This document shows, piece by piece, positions 31,096-40,876 of a stretch of DNA of 64,000 nt. Position numbers and translations under genes: made by a program. Origin of the DNA: Rhytidiadelphus loreus (taxonomy: Eukaryota; Streptophyta; Bryopsida; Hypnales; Hylocomiaceae); contig OX344764.1 of assembly GCA_947034895.1 (NCBI GenBank), positions 72,025,348-72,089,347 on the forward strand, given 5' to 3'. How positions within the stretch are numbered: the first letter of the stretch is position 1; each line of letters opens with the position of its first letter. The notes under the pieces are model-generated. The model ran no database searches. It worked only from the letters and a program-made list of their open reading frames with translations, and was not told where the DNA came from.

Positions 31096-31850
31096 GTAGG
31101 GAACTCGTCTTCCTTGACCACTCTAGATTTGAAAGGATGTTCAAGCTTGGTGGCCTTGCCAAAGGAAGTAGGGAACTTGTCTTCCTTGACCTCTCTAGAT
31201 TTGAATGATTGTTCAAACTTGGTGGCCTTGCCAAAGGAAGTAGGGAACTCGTCTTCCTTGACCACTCTAGATTTGAATGATTGTTCAAGCTTGGTGGCCT
31301 TGCCAATGGAAGTAGGGAACTTGTCTTCCTTGACCACTCTAAATTTGGAAGGATGTTCAAGCTTGGTGGCCTTGCCAATGGAAGTAGGGAACTTGTCTTC
31401 CTTGACCACTCTAAATTTGGAAGGATGTTCAAGCTTGGTGGCCTTGCCAAAGGAAGTAGGGAACTTGTCTTCCTTGACCTCTCTAGATTTGAATGATTGT
31501 TCAAGCTTGGTGGCCTTGCCAAAGGAAGTAGGGAACTTGTCTTCCTTGACCTCTCTAGATTTGAATGATTGTTCAAGCTTGGTGGCCTTGCCAAAGGAAC
31601 TAGGGAACTTGTCTTCCTTGACCACTCTAAATTTGGAAGGATGTTCAAGCTTGGTGGCCTTGCCAATGGAAGTAGGGAACTTGTCTTCCTTGACCACTCT
31701 AAATTTGGAAGGATGTTCAAACTTGGTGGCCTTGCCAAAGGAAGTAGGGAACTCGTCTTCCTTGACCACTCTAAATTTGAATGATTGTTCAAGCTTGGTG
31801 GCCTTGCCAAAGGAAGTAGGGAACTTGTCTTCCTTGACCACTCTAGATTT
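30604..31850 (+). repeat. 1.25-kb duplication, copy at 32476-33722 (26 units apart)
   Basis: Offset 1872 bp. Both copies include GCCCTGCC, the MEVWKLSF unit and the SK-stop (31093-31095 and 32965-32967). The right limit is where ATTTGGAAGG at 31847 becomes ATTTGAAAGG in the other copy. Confidence 0.88.
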
Positions 31851-32361
31851 GGAAGGATGTTCAAGCTTGGTGGCCTTGCCAGAGGAAGTACGGAACTTGT
31901 CTTCCTTGACCACTCTAGATTTGAATGATTGTTCAAGCTTGGTGGCCTTGCCAATGGAAGTTTGGAACTTGTCTTCCTTGACCACTCTCTATTTGAAAGG
32001 ATGTTCAAGCTTGGTGGCCTTGCCAAAGGAAGTAGGGAACTTGTCTTCCTTGACCACTCTAAATTTGAATGATTGTTCAAGCTTGGTGGCCTTGCCAATG
32101 GAAGTAGGGAACTTGTCTTTCTTGACCACTCTAAATTTGAATGATTGTTCAAGCTTGGTGGCCTTGCCAAAGGAAGTAGGGAACTTGTCTTCCTTGACCA
32201 CTCTAAATTTGGAAGGATGTTCAAGCTTGGTGGCCTTGCCAAAGGAAGTAGGGAACTTGTCTTCCTTGACCACTCTAGATTTGAATGATTGTTCAAGCTT
32301 GGTGGCCTTGCCAAAGGAAGTAGGGAACTTGTCTTCCTTGACCACTCTAAATTTGGAATGA
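31096..32361 (+). pseudogene. LRR fragment, about 17 repeats
   Basis: LRRs continue in the same frame from the SK-stop to TGA 32359-32361. Most of the left half is duplicated 1872 bp to the right (near 32.97-33.7 kb). The segment ends in a turn where LEGC has become LE-stop, followed directly by a second TGA (32362-32364). Nothing but LRR is present. Confidence 0.6.
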
Positions 32362-32475
32362 TGATCAAGCTTGGTGGCCTTGCCAAAGGAAGTAGGGAAC
32401 TTGTCTTCCTTGACCACTCTAAATTTGGAATGATGTTCAAGCTTGGTGGCCTTGCCAAAGAAAGTAGGGAACTAG
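32359..32475 (+). other. Cluster of four in-frame stops in 117 bp
   Basis: In the LRR frame there are TGA 32359-32361, TGA 32362-32364, TGA 32431-32433 and TAG 32473-32475 (AAC TAG TCT, where other units have AAC TTG TCT). The same LEGC to LE-stop change sits in two neighbouring units, which suggests a one-unit duplication of a damaged unit followed by further mutation. Confidence 0.9.
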
Positions 32476-32967
32476 TCTTCCTTGACCACTCTAGATTTGA
32501 ATGATTGTTCAAGCTTGGTGGCCCTGCCAATGGAAGTTTGGAAATTGTCTTTCTTGACCACTCTCTATTTGAAAGGATGTTCAAGCTTGGTGGCCTTGCC
32601 AAAGGAAGTAGGGAACTTGTCTTCCTTGACTACTCTAAATTTGGAAGGATGTTCAAGCTTGGTGGCCTTGCCAAAGGAAGTAGGGAACTCGTCTTCCTTG
32701 ACCACTCTAGATTTGAATGATTGTTCAAGCTTGGTGGCCTTGCCAAAGGAAGTAGGGAACTCGTCTTCCTTGACCACTCTAGATTTGAATGATTGTTCAA
32801 GCTTGGTGGCCTTGCCAAAGGAAGTAGGGAACTTGTCTTCCTTGACCACTCTAGATTTGAAAGGATGTTCAAGCTTGGTGGCCTTGCCAAAGGAAGTAGG
32901 GAACTGGTCTTCCTTGACCTCTCTAGATTTGAATGATTGTTCAAGCTTGGTGGCCTTGTCAAAGTAA
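32476..32967 (+). pseudogene. LRR fragment, about 7 repeats, fourth SK-stop copy
   Basis: LRRs resume after TAG 32473-32475 and end at TAA 32965-32967, the fourth copy of the SSLVALSK nonsense unit. The segment is a near copy of 30604-31095 (offset 1872 bp, 26 units). Confidence 0.6.
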
Positions 32968-35313
32968 GTAGGGAACTCGTCTTCCTTGACCACTCTAGAT
33001 TTGGAAGGATGTTCAAGCTTGGTGGCCTTGCCAAAGGAAGTAGGGAACTTGTCTTCCTTGACCTCTCTAGATTTGAATGATTGTTCAAACTTGGTGGCCT
33101 TGCCAAAGGAAGTAGGGAACTCGTCTTCCTTGACCACTCTAGATTTGAATGATTGTTCAAGCTTGGTGGCCTTGCCAATGGAAGTAGGGAACTTGTCTTC
33201 CTTGACCACTCTAAATTTGGAAGGATGTTCAAGCTTGGTGGCCTTGCCAATGGAAGTAGGGAACTTGTCTTCCTTGACCACTCTAAATTTGGAAGGATGT
33301 TCAAGCTTGGTGGCCTTGCCAAAGGAAGTAGGGAACTTGTCTTCCTTGACCTCTCTAGATTTGAATGATTGTTCAAGCTTGGTGGCCTTGCCAAAGGAAG
33401 TAGGGAACTTGTCTTCCTTGACCTCTCTAGATTTGAATGATTGTTCAAGCTTGGTGGCCTTGCCAAAGGAACTAGGGAACTTGTCTTCCTTGACCACTCT
33501 AAATTTGGAAGGATGTTCAAGCTTGGTGGCCTTGCCAATGGAAGTAGGGAACTTGTCTTCCTTGACCACTCTAAATTTGGAAGGATGTTCAAACTTGGTG
33601 GCCTTGCCAAAGGAAGTAGGGAACTCGTCTTCCTTGACCACTCTAAATTTGAATGATTGTTCAAGCTTGGTGGCCTTGCCAAAGGAAGTAGGGAACTTGT
33701 CTTCCTTGACCACTCTAGATTTGAAAGGATGTTCAAGCTTGGTGGCCTTGCCAAAGGAAGTAGGGAACTTGTCTTCCTTGACCTCTCTAGATTTGAATGA
33801 TTGTTCAAGTTTGGTGGCCTTGCCAAAGGAAGTAGGGAACTTGTCTTCCTTGACCACTCTAGATTTGAATGATTGTTCAAGCTTGGTGGCCTTGCCAATG
33901 GAAGTAGGGAACTTGTCTTCCTTGACCACTCTAAATTTGGAAGGATGTTCAAGCTTGGTGGCCTTGCCAAAGGAAGTAGGGAACTTGTCTTCCTTGACCA
34001 CTCTAGATTTGAATGATTGTTCAAGCTTGGTGGCCTTGCCAATGGAAGTTTGGAAATTGTCTTCCTTGACCACTCTCTATTTGAAAGGATGTTCAAGCTT
34101 GGTGGCCTTGCCAAAGGAAGTAGGGAACTTGTCTTCCTTGACCACTCTAAATTTGAATGATTGTTCAAGCTTGGTGGCCTTGCCAATGGAAGTAGGGAAC
34201 TTGTCTTCCTTGACCACTCTAGATTTGAATGATTGTTCAAGCTTGGTGGCCTTGCCAAAGGAAGTAGGGAACTTGTCTTCCTTGACCACTCTAAATTTGG
34301 AAGGATGTTCAAGCTTGGTGGCCTTGCCAAAGGAAGTAGGGAACTTGTCTTCCTTGACCACTCTAGATTTGAATGATTGTTCAAGCTTGGTGGCCTTGCC
34401 AATGGAAGTAGGGAACTTGTCTTCCTTGACCACTCTAAATTTGGAAGGATGTTCAAGCTTGGTGGCCTTGCCAAAGGAAGTAGGGAACTTGTCTTCCTTG
34501 ACCACTCTAGATTTGGAAGGATGTTCAAGCTTGGTGGCCTTCCCAAAGGAAGTAGGGAACTTGTCTTCCTTGACCACTCTAGATTTGAATGATTGTTCAA
34601 GCTTGGTGGCCTTGCCAATGGAAGTTTGGAACTTGTCTTCCTTGACCACTCTCTATTTGAATGGATGTTCAAGCTTGGTGGCCTTGCCAAAGGAAGTAGG
34701 GAACTTGTCTTCCTTGACCACTCTAAATTTGGAAGGATGTTCAAGCTTGGTGGCCTTGCCAAAGGAAGTAGGGAACTTGTCTTCCTTGACCACTCTAGAT
34801 TTGAATGATTGTTCAAGCTTGGTGGCCTTGCCTATGGAAGTTTGGAACTTGTCTTCCTTGACCACTCTCTATTTGAAAGGATGTTCAAGCTTGGTGGCCT
34901 TGCCAAAGGAACTAGGGAACTTGTCTTCCTTGACCACTCTAAATTTGAAAGGATGTTCAAGCTTGGTGGCCTTGCCAGAGGAAGTAGGGAACTTGTCTTC
35001 CTTGACCACTCTAGATTTGAATGATTGTTCAAGCTTGGTGGCCTTGCCTATGGAAGTTTGGAACTTGTCTTCCTTGACCACTCTCTATTTGAAAGGATGT
35101 TCAAGCTTGGTGGCCTTGCCAAAGGAAGTAGGGAACTTGTCTTCCTTGACCACTCTAAATTTGGAAGGATGTTCAAGCTTGGTGGCCTTGCCAAAGGAAG
35201 TAGGGAACTTGTCTTCCTTGACCACTCTAGATTTGAATGATTGTTCAAGCTTGGTGGCCTTGCCAAAGGAAGTAGGGAACTTGTCTTCCTTGACCACTCT
35301 AAATTTGGAATGA
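32968..35313 (+). CDS. LRR open segment, about 32 repeats
   Basis: An uninterrupted LRR stretch runs between the fourth SK-stop and TGA 35311-35313 (LE-stop in place of LEGC). The first 0.75 kb copies 31.1-31.85 kb. The part near 33.72-34.62 kb copies 29.19-30.08 kb (offset 4536 bp, 63 units). Turn types are LDLNDC, LNLEGC, LYLKGC and LYLNGC, with ends PKEVGN, PMEVGN, PMEVWN and MEVWKLS. No start codon and no other domain are present. Confidence 0.58.
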   Translation, partial: VGNSSSLTTLDLEGCSSLVALPKEVGNLSSLTSLDLNDCSNLVALPKEVGNSSSLTTLDLNDCSSLVALPMEVGNLSSLTTLNLEGCSSLVALPMEVGNLSSLTTLNLEGCSSLVALPKEVGNLSSLTSLDLNDCSSLVALPKEVGNLSSLTSLDLNDCSSLVALPKELGNLSSLTTLNLEGCSSLVALPMEVGNLSSLTTLNLEGCSNLVALPKEVGNSSSLTTLNLNDCSSLVALPKEVGNLSSLTTLDLKGCSSLVALPKEVGNLSSLTSLDLNDCSSLVALPKEVGNLSSLTTLDLNDCSSLVALPMEVGNLSSLTTLNLEGCSSLVALPKEVGNLSSLTTLDLNDCSSLVALPMEVWKLSSLTTLYLKGCSSLVALPKEVGNLSSLTTLNLNDCSSLVALPMEVGNLSSLTTLDLNDCSSLVALPKEVGNLSSLTTLNLEGCSSLVALPKEVGNLSSLTTLDLNDCSSLVALPMEVGNLSSLTTLNLEGCSSLVALPKEVGNLSSLTTLDLEGCSSLVAFPKEVGNLSSLTTLDLNDCSSLVALPMEVWNLSSLTTLYLNGCSSLVALPKEVGNLSSLTTLNLEGCSSLVALPKEVGNLSSLTTLDLNDCSSLVALPMEVWNLSSLTTLYLKGCSSLVALPKELGNLSSLTTLNLKGCSSLVALPEEVGNLSSLTTLDLNDCSSLVALPMEVWNLSSLTTLYLKGCSSLVALPKEVGNLSSLTTLNLEGCSSLVALPKEVGNLSSLTTLDLNDCSSLVALPKEVGNLSSLTTLNLE

Positions 35314-38300
35314 TGTTCAAGCTTGGTGGCCTTGCCAAAGGAAGTAGGGAACTTGTCTTCCTTGACCACTCTAGATTTGAATGATTGTTCAAGCTTGGTG
35401 GCCTTGCCAATGGAAGTTTGGAAATTGTCTTTCTTGACCACTCTCTATTTGAAAGGATGTTCAAGCTTGGTGGCCTTGCCAAAGGAAGTAGGGAACTTGT
35501 CTTCCTTGACTACTCTAAATTTGGAAGGATGTTCAAGCTTGGTGGCCTTGCCAAAGGAAGTAGGGAACTTGTCTTCCTTGACCACTCTAGATTTGAATGA
35601 TTGTTCAAGCTTGGTGGCCTTGCCTTTGGAAGTTTGGAACTTGTCCTCCTTGACTACTCTCTATTTGAAAGGATGTTCAAGCTTGGTGGCCTTGCCAAAC
35701 GAAGTAGGGAACTTGTCTTCCTTGACTATTCTACTTTTGAAAGGATGTTCAAGCTTGGTGGCCTTGCCAGAGGAAGTAGGGAACTTGTCTTCCTTGACCA
35801 CTCTAGATTTGAATGATTGTTCAAGCTTGGTGGCCTTGCCTTTGGAGGTTTGGAACTTGTCTTCCTTGACTACTCTCTATTTGAAAGGATGTTCAAGCTT
35901 GGTGGCCTTGCCAAAGGAACTAGGGAACTTGTCTTCCTTGACCACTCTAGATTTGGAAGGATGTTCAAGCTTGGTGGCCTTGCCAAAGGAAGTAGGGAAC
36001 TTGTCTTCCTTGACTACTCTAAATTTGGAAGGATGTTCAAGCTTGGTGGCCTTGCCAAAGGAAGTAGGGAACTTGTCTTCCTTGACCACTCTAGATTTGA
36101 ATGATTGTTCAAGCTTGGTGGCCTTGCCAATGGAAGTTTGGAAATTGTCTTTCTTGACCACTCTCTATTTGAAAGGATGTTCAAGCTTGGTGGCCTTGCC
36201 AAAGGAAGTAGGGAACTTGTCTTCCTTGACCACTCTAAATTTGGAAGGATGTTCAAGCTTGGTGGCCTTGCCAAAGGAAGTAGGGAACTTGTCTTCCTTG
36301 ACCACTCTAGATTTGAATGATTGTTCAAGCTTGGTGGCCTTGCCTATGGAAGTTTGGAACTTGTCTTCCTTGACCACTCTCTATTTGAAAGGATGTTCAA
36401 GCTTGGTGGCCTTGCCAAAGGAACTAGGGAACTTGTCTTCCTTGACCACTCTAAATTTGAAAGGATGTTCAAGCTTGGTGGCCTTGCCAGAGGAAGTAGG
36501 GAACTTGTCTTCCTTGACCACTCTAAATTTGAATGATTGTTCAAGCTTGGTGGCCTTACCAATGGAAGTAGGGAACTTGTCTTTCTTGACCACTCTAAAT
36601 TTGAATGATTGTTCAAGCTTGGTGGCCTTGCCAGAGGAAGTAGGGCACTTGTCTTCCTTGACCACTCTAAATTTGGAAGGATGTTCAAGCTTGGTGGCCT
36701 TGCCAAAGGAAGTAGGGAACTTGTCTTCCTTGACCACTCTAGATTTGAATGATTGTTCAAGCTTGGTGGCCTTGCCAAAGGAAGTAGGGAACTTGTCTTC
36801 CTTGACCACTCTAAATTTGGAAGGATGTTCAAGCTTGGTGGCCTTGCCAAAGGAAGTAGGGAACTTGTCTTCCTTGACCACTCTAGATTTGAATGATTGT
36901 TCAAGCTTGGTGGCCTTGCCAATGGAAGTTTGGAAATTGTCTTTCTTGACCACTCTCTATTTGAAAGGATGTTCAAGCTTGGTGGCCTTGCCAAAGGAAG
37001 TAGGGAACTTGTCTTCCTTGACTACTCTAAATTTGGAAGGATGTTCAAGCTTGGTGGCCTTGCCAAAGGAAGTAGGGAACTTGTCTTCCTTGACCACTCT
37101 AGATTTGAATGATTGTTCAAGCTTGGTGGCCTTGCCTTTGGAAGTTTGGAACTTGTCCTCCTTGACTACTCTCTATTTGAAAGGATGTTCAAGCTTGGTG
37201 GCCTTGCCAAACGAAGTAGGGAACTTGTCTTCCTTGACTATTCTACTTTTGAAAGGATGTTCAAGCTTGGTGGCCTTGCCAGAGGAAGTAGGGAACTTGT
37301 CTTCCTTGACCACTCTAGATTTGAATGATTGTTCAAGCTTGGTGGCCTTGCCAATGGAAGTTTGGAACTTGTCTTCCTTGACCACTCTCTATTTGAAAGG
37401 ATGTTCAAGCTTGGTGGCCTTGCCAAAGGAGGTAGGGAACTTGTCTTCCTTGACCACTCTAAATTTGAATGATTGTTCAAGCTTGGTGGCCTTGCCAAAG
37501 GAAGTAGGGAACTTGTCTTCCTTGACCACTCTAGATTTGAATGGTTGTTCAAGCTTGGTGGCCTTGCCAAAGGAAGTAGGGAACTTGTCCTCCTTGACCA
37601 CTCTAAATTTGGAAGGATGTTCAAGCTTGGTGGCCTTGCCAAAGGAAGTAGGGAACTTGTCTTCCTTGACCACTCTAGATTTGAATGATTGTTCAAGCTT
37701 GGTGGCCTTGCCAATGGAAGTAGGGAACTTGTCTTCCTTGACCACTCTAAATTTGGAAGGATGTTCAAGCTTGGTGGCCTTGCCAAAGGAAGTAGGGAAC
37801 TTGTCTTCCTTGACCACTCTAAATTTGGAAGGATGTTCAAGCTTGGTGGCCTTGCCAAAGGAAGTAGGGAACTTGTCTTCCTTGACCACTCTAGATTTGA
37901 ATGATTGTTCAAGCTTGGTGGCCTTGCCAATGGAAGTTTGGAACTTGTCTTCCTTGACCACTCTCTATTTGAAAGGATGTTCAAGCTTGGTGGCCTTGCC
38001 AAAGGAAGTAGGGAACTTGTCTTCCTTGACTACTCTAAATTTGGAAGGATGTTCAAGCTTGGTGGCCTTGCCAAAGGAAGTAGGGAACTTGTCTTCCTTG
38101 ACCACTCTAGATTTGAATGATTGTTCAAGCTTGGTGGCCTTGCCTATGGAAGTTTGGAACTTGTCCTCCTTGACTACTCTCTATTTGAAAGGATGTTCAA
38201 GCTTGGTGGCCTTGCCAAACGAAGTAGGGAACTTGTCTTCCTTGACTATTCTACTTTTGAAAGGATGTTCAAGCTTGGTGGCCTTGCCAGAGGAAGTAGG

Positions 38301-40168
38301 GAACTTGTCTTCCTTGACCACTCTAGATTTGAATGATTGTTCAAGCTTGGTGGCCTTGCCTTTGGAGGTTTGGAACTTGTCTTCCTTGACTACACTCTAT
38401 TTGAAAGGATGTTCAAGCTTGGTGGCCTTGCCAAAGGAACTAGGGAACTTGTCTTCCTTGACCACTCTAGATTTGGAAGGATGTTCAAGCTTGGTGGCCT
38501 TGCCAAAGGAAGTAGGGAACTTGTCTTCCTTGACCACTCTAAATTTGGAAGGATGTTCAAGCTTGGTGGCCTTGCCAAAGGAAGTAGGGAACTTGTCTTC
38601 CTTGACCACTCTAGATTTGAATGATTGTTCAAGCTTGGTGGCCTTGCCAATGGAAGTTTGGAAATTGTCTTTCTTGACCACTCTCTATTTGAAAGGATGT
38701 TCAAGCTTGGTGGCCTTGCCAAAGGAAGTAGGGAACTTGTCTTCCTTGACTACTCTAAATTTGGAAGGATGTTCAAGCTTGGTGGCCTTGCCAAAGGAAG
38801 TAGGGAACTTGTCTTCCTTGACCACTCTAGATTTGAATGATTGTTCAAGCTTGGTGGCCTTGCCAATGGAAGTTTGGAACTTGTCTTCCTTGACCACTCT
38901 CTATTTGAAAGGATGTTCAAGCTTGGTGGCCTTGCCAAAGGAAGTAGGGAACTTGTCTTCCTTGACCACTCTAAATTTGAATGATTGTTCAAGCTTGGTG
39001 GCCTTGCCAAAGGAAGTAGGGAACTTGTCTTCCTTGACCACTCTAGATTTGAATGGTTGTTCAAGCTTGGTGGCCTTGCCAAAGGAAGTAGGGAACTTGT
39101 CCTCCTTGACCACTCTAAATTTGGAAGGATGTTCAAGCTTGGTGGCCTTGCCAAAGGAAGTAGGGAACTTGTCTTCCTTGACCACTCTAGATTTGAATGA
39201 TTGTTCAAGCTTGGTGGCCTTGCCAATGGAAGTAGGGAACTTGTCTTCCTTGACCACTCTAAATTTGGAAGGATGTTCAAGCTTGGTGGCCTTGCCAAAG
39301 GAAGTAGGGAACTTGTCTTCCTTGACCACTCTAAATTTGGAAGGATGTTCAAGCTTGGTGGCCTTGCCAAAGGAAGTAGGGAACTTGTCTTCCTTGACCA
39401 CTCTAGATTTGAATGATTGTTCAAGCTTGGTGGCCTTGCCAATGGAAGTTTGGAACTTGTCTTCCTTGACCACTCTCTATTTGAAAGGATGTTCAAGCTT
39501 GGTGGCCTTGCCAAAGGAAGTAGGGAACTTGTCTTCCTTGACTACTCTAAATTTGGAAGGATGTTCAAGCTTGGTGGCCTTGCCAAAGGAAGTAGGGAAC
39601 TTGTCTTCCTTGACCACTCTAGATTTGAATGATTGTTCAAGCTTGGTGGCCTTGCCTATGGAAGTTTGGAACTTGTCTTCCTTGACCACTCTCTATTTGA
39701 AAGGATGTTCAAGCTTGGTGGCCTTGCCAAAGGAACTAGGGAACTTGTCTTCCTTGACCACTCTAGATTTGAAAGGATGTTCAAGCTTGGTGGCCTTGCC
39801 AGAGGAAGTAGGGAACTTGTCTTCCTTGACCACTCTAAATTTGAATGATTGTACAAGCTTGGTGGCCTTGCCAATGGAAGTAGGGAACTTGTCTTCCTTG
39901 ACCACTCTAAATTTGAAAGGATGTTCAAGCTTGGTGGCCTTGCAAAAGGAACTAGGGAACTTGTCTTCCTTGACCACTCTAGATTTGAAAGGATGTTCAA
40001 GCTTGGTGGCCTTGCCAGAGGAAGTAGGGAACTTGTCTTCCTTGACCACTCTAAATTTGGAAGGATGTTCAAGCTTGGTGGCCTTGCCAGAGGAAGTAGG
40101 GAACGTGTCTTCCTTGACCACTCTAGATTTGAATGATTGTTCAAGCTTGGTGGCCTTGCCTATGGAAG
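35314..40168 (+). CDS. LRR open segment, about 67 repeats, ending at a 1-nt insertion
   Basis: A long open LRR stretch. Characteristic variants are PLEVWN (CCTTTGGAAGTTTGG), LLLKGC, PNEVGN, and MEVWKLSFLTT. Two 0.88-kb blocks inside it are near-identical (offset 1512 bp). The frame is lost at 40169-40172, where GTTTTGG replaces GTTTGG; translation then runs through a non-LRR frame to a TGA at 40351-40353. The residues after the insertion (LELVFLDHS...) are an out-of-frame reading of repeat units and should not be taken as a domain. Confidence 0.62.
37283..38165 (+). repeat. 0.9-kb block with copies at 38795-39677 and 45923-46686
   Basis: Offsets are 1512 bp (21 units) and 8640 bp (120 units). 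The second offset stays a multiple of 72 because the +1 and -1 lesions at 40.17 and 40.88 kb cancel. All copies share the TTGTCCTCC change in the same unit. Confidence 0.85.
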
Positions 40169-40172
40169 TTTT
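40169..40172 (+). other. Frameshift: 1-nt insertion in a T run
   Basis: The unit has four T instead of three before GGAACTTG. This moves the LRR frame by +1. It is reversed 0.7 kb downstream by a 1-nt deletion at 40876-40877. Confidence 0.85.
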
Positions 40173-40876
40173 GGAACTTGTCTTCCTTGACCACTCTCTA
40201 TATGAAAGGATGTTCAAGCTTGGTGGCCTTGCCAAAGGAAGTAGGGAACTTGTCTTCCTTGACTACTCTAAATTTGGAAAGATGTTCAAGCTTGGTGGCC
40301 TTGCTAAAGGAAGTAGGGAACTTGTCTTCCTTGACCACTCTAGATTTGAATGATTGTTCAAGCTTGGTGGCCTTGCCAATGGAAGTAGGGAACTTGTCTT
40401 CCTTGACCACTCTAAATTTGGAAGGATGTTCAAGCTTGGTGGCCTTGCCAAACGAAGTAGGGAACTTGTCTTCCTTGACCACTCTAGATTTGAATGATTG
40501 TTCAAGCTTGGTGGCCTTGCCAATGGAAGTAGGGAACTTGTCTTCCTTGACCACTCTAAATTTGAAAGGATATTCAAGCTTGGTGGCCTTGCCAAAGGAA
40601 CTAGGGAACTTGTCTTCCTTGACCTCTCTAGATTTGAATGATTGTTCAAGCTTGGTGGCCTTGCCAATGGAAGTAGGGAACTTGTCTTCCTTGACCACTC
40701 TAAATTTGAAAGGATGTTCAAGCTTGGTGGCCTTGCCAATGGAAGTAGGGAACTTGTCTTCCTTGACCACTCTAGATTTGGAAGGATGTTCAAGCTTGGT
40801 GGCCTTGCCAAAGGAAGTAGGGAACTTGTCTTCCTTGACCACTCTAGATTTGAATGATTGTTCAAGCTTGGTGGCC
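40173..40876 (+). pseudogene. Frame-shifted LRR island, about 10 repeats
   Basis: Between a +1 insertion (40169-40172) and a -1 deletion (40876-40877) the LRRs lie in a different frame from both neighbours. Turn types include LYMKGC, LNLERC, LDLNDC, LNLKGY (Cys lost to Tyr). The deletion turns SSLVALL into SSLVAC-stop (TAA 40880-40882). Because the two lesions cancel, the outer LRR frame is the same on both sides. A ribosome in the outer frame would meet a stop at 40351-40353 within the island. Confidence 0.7.
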
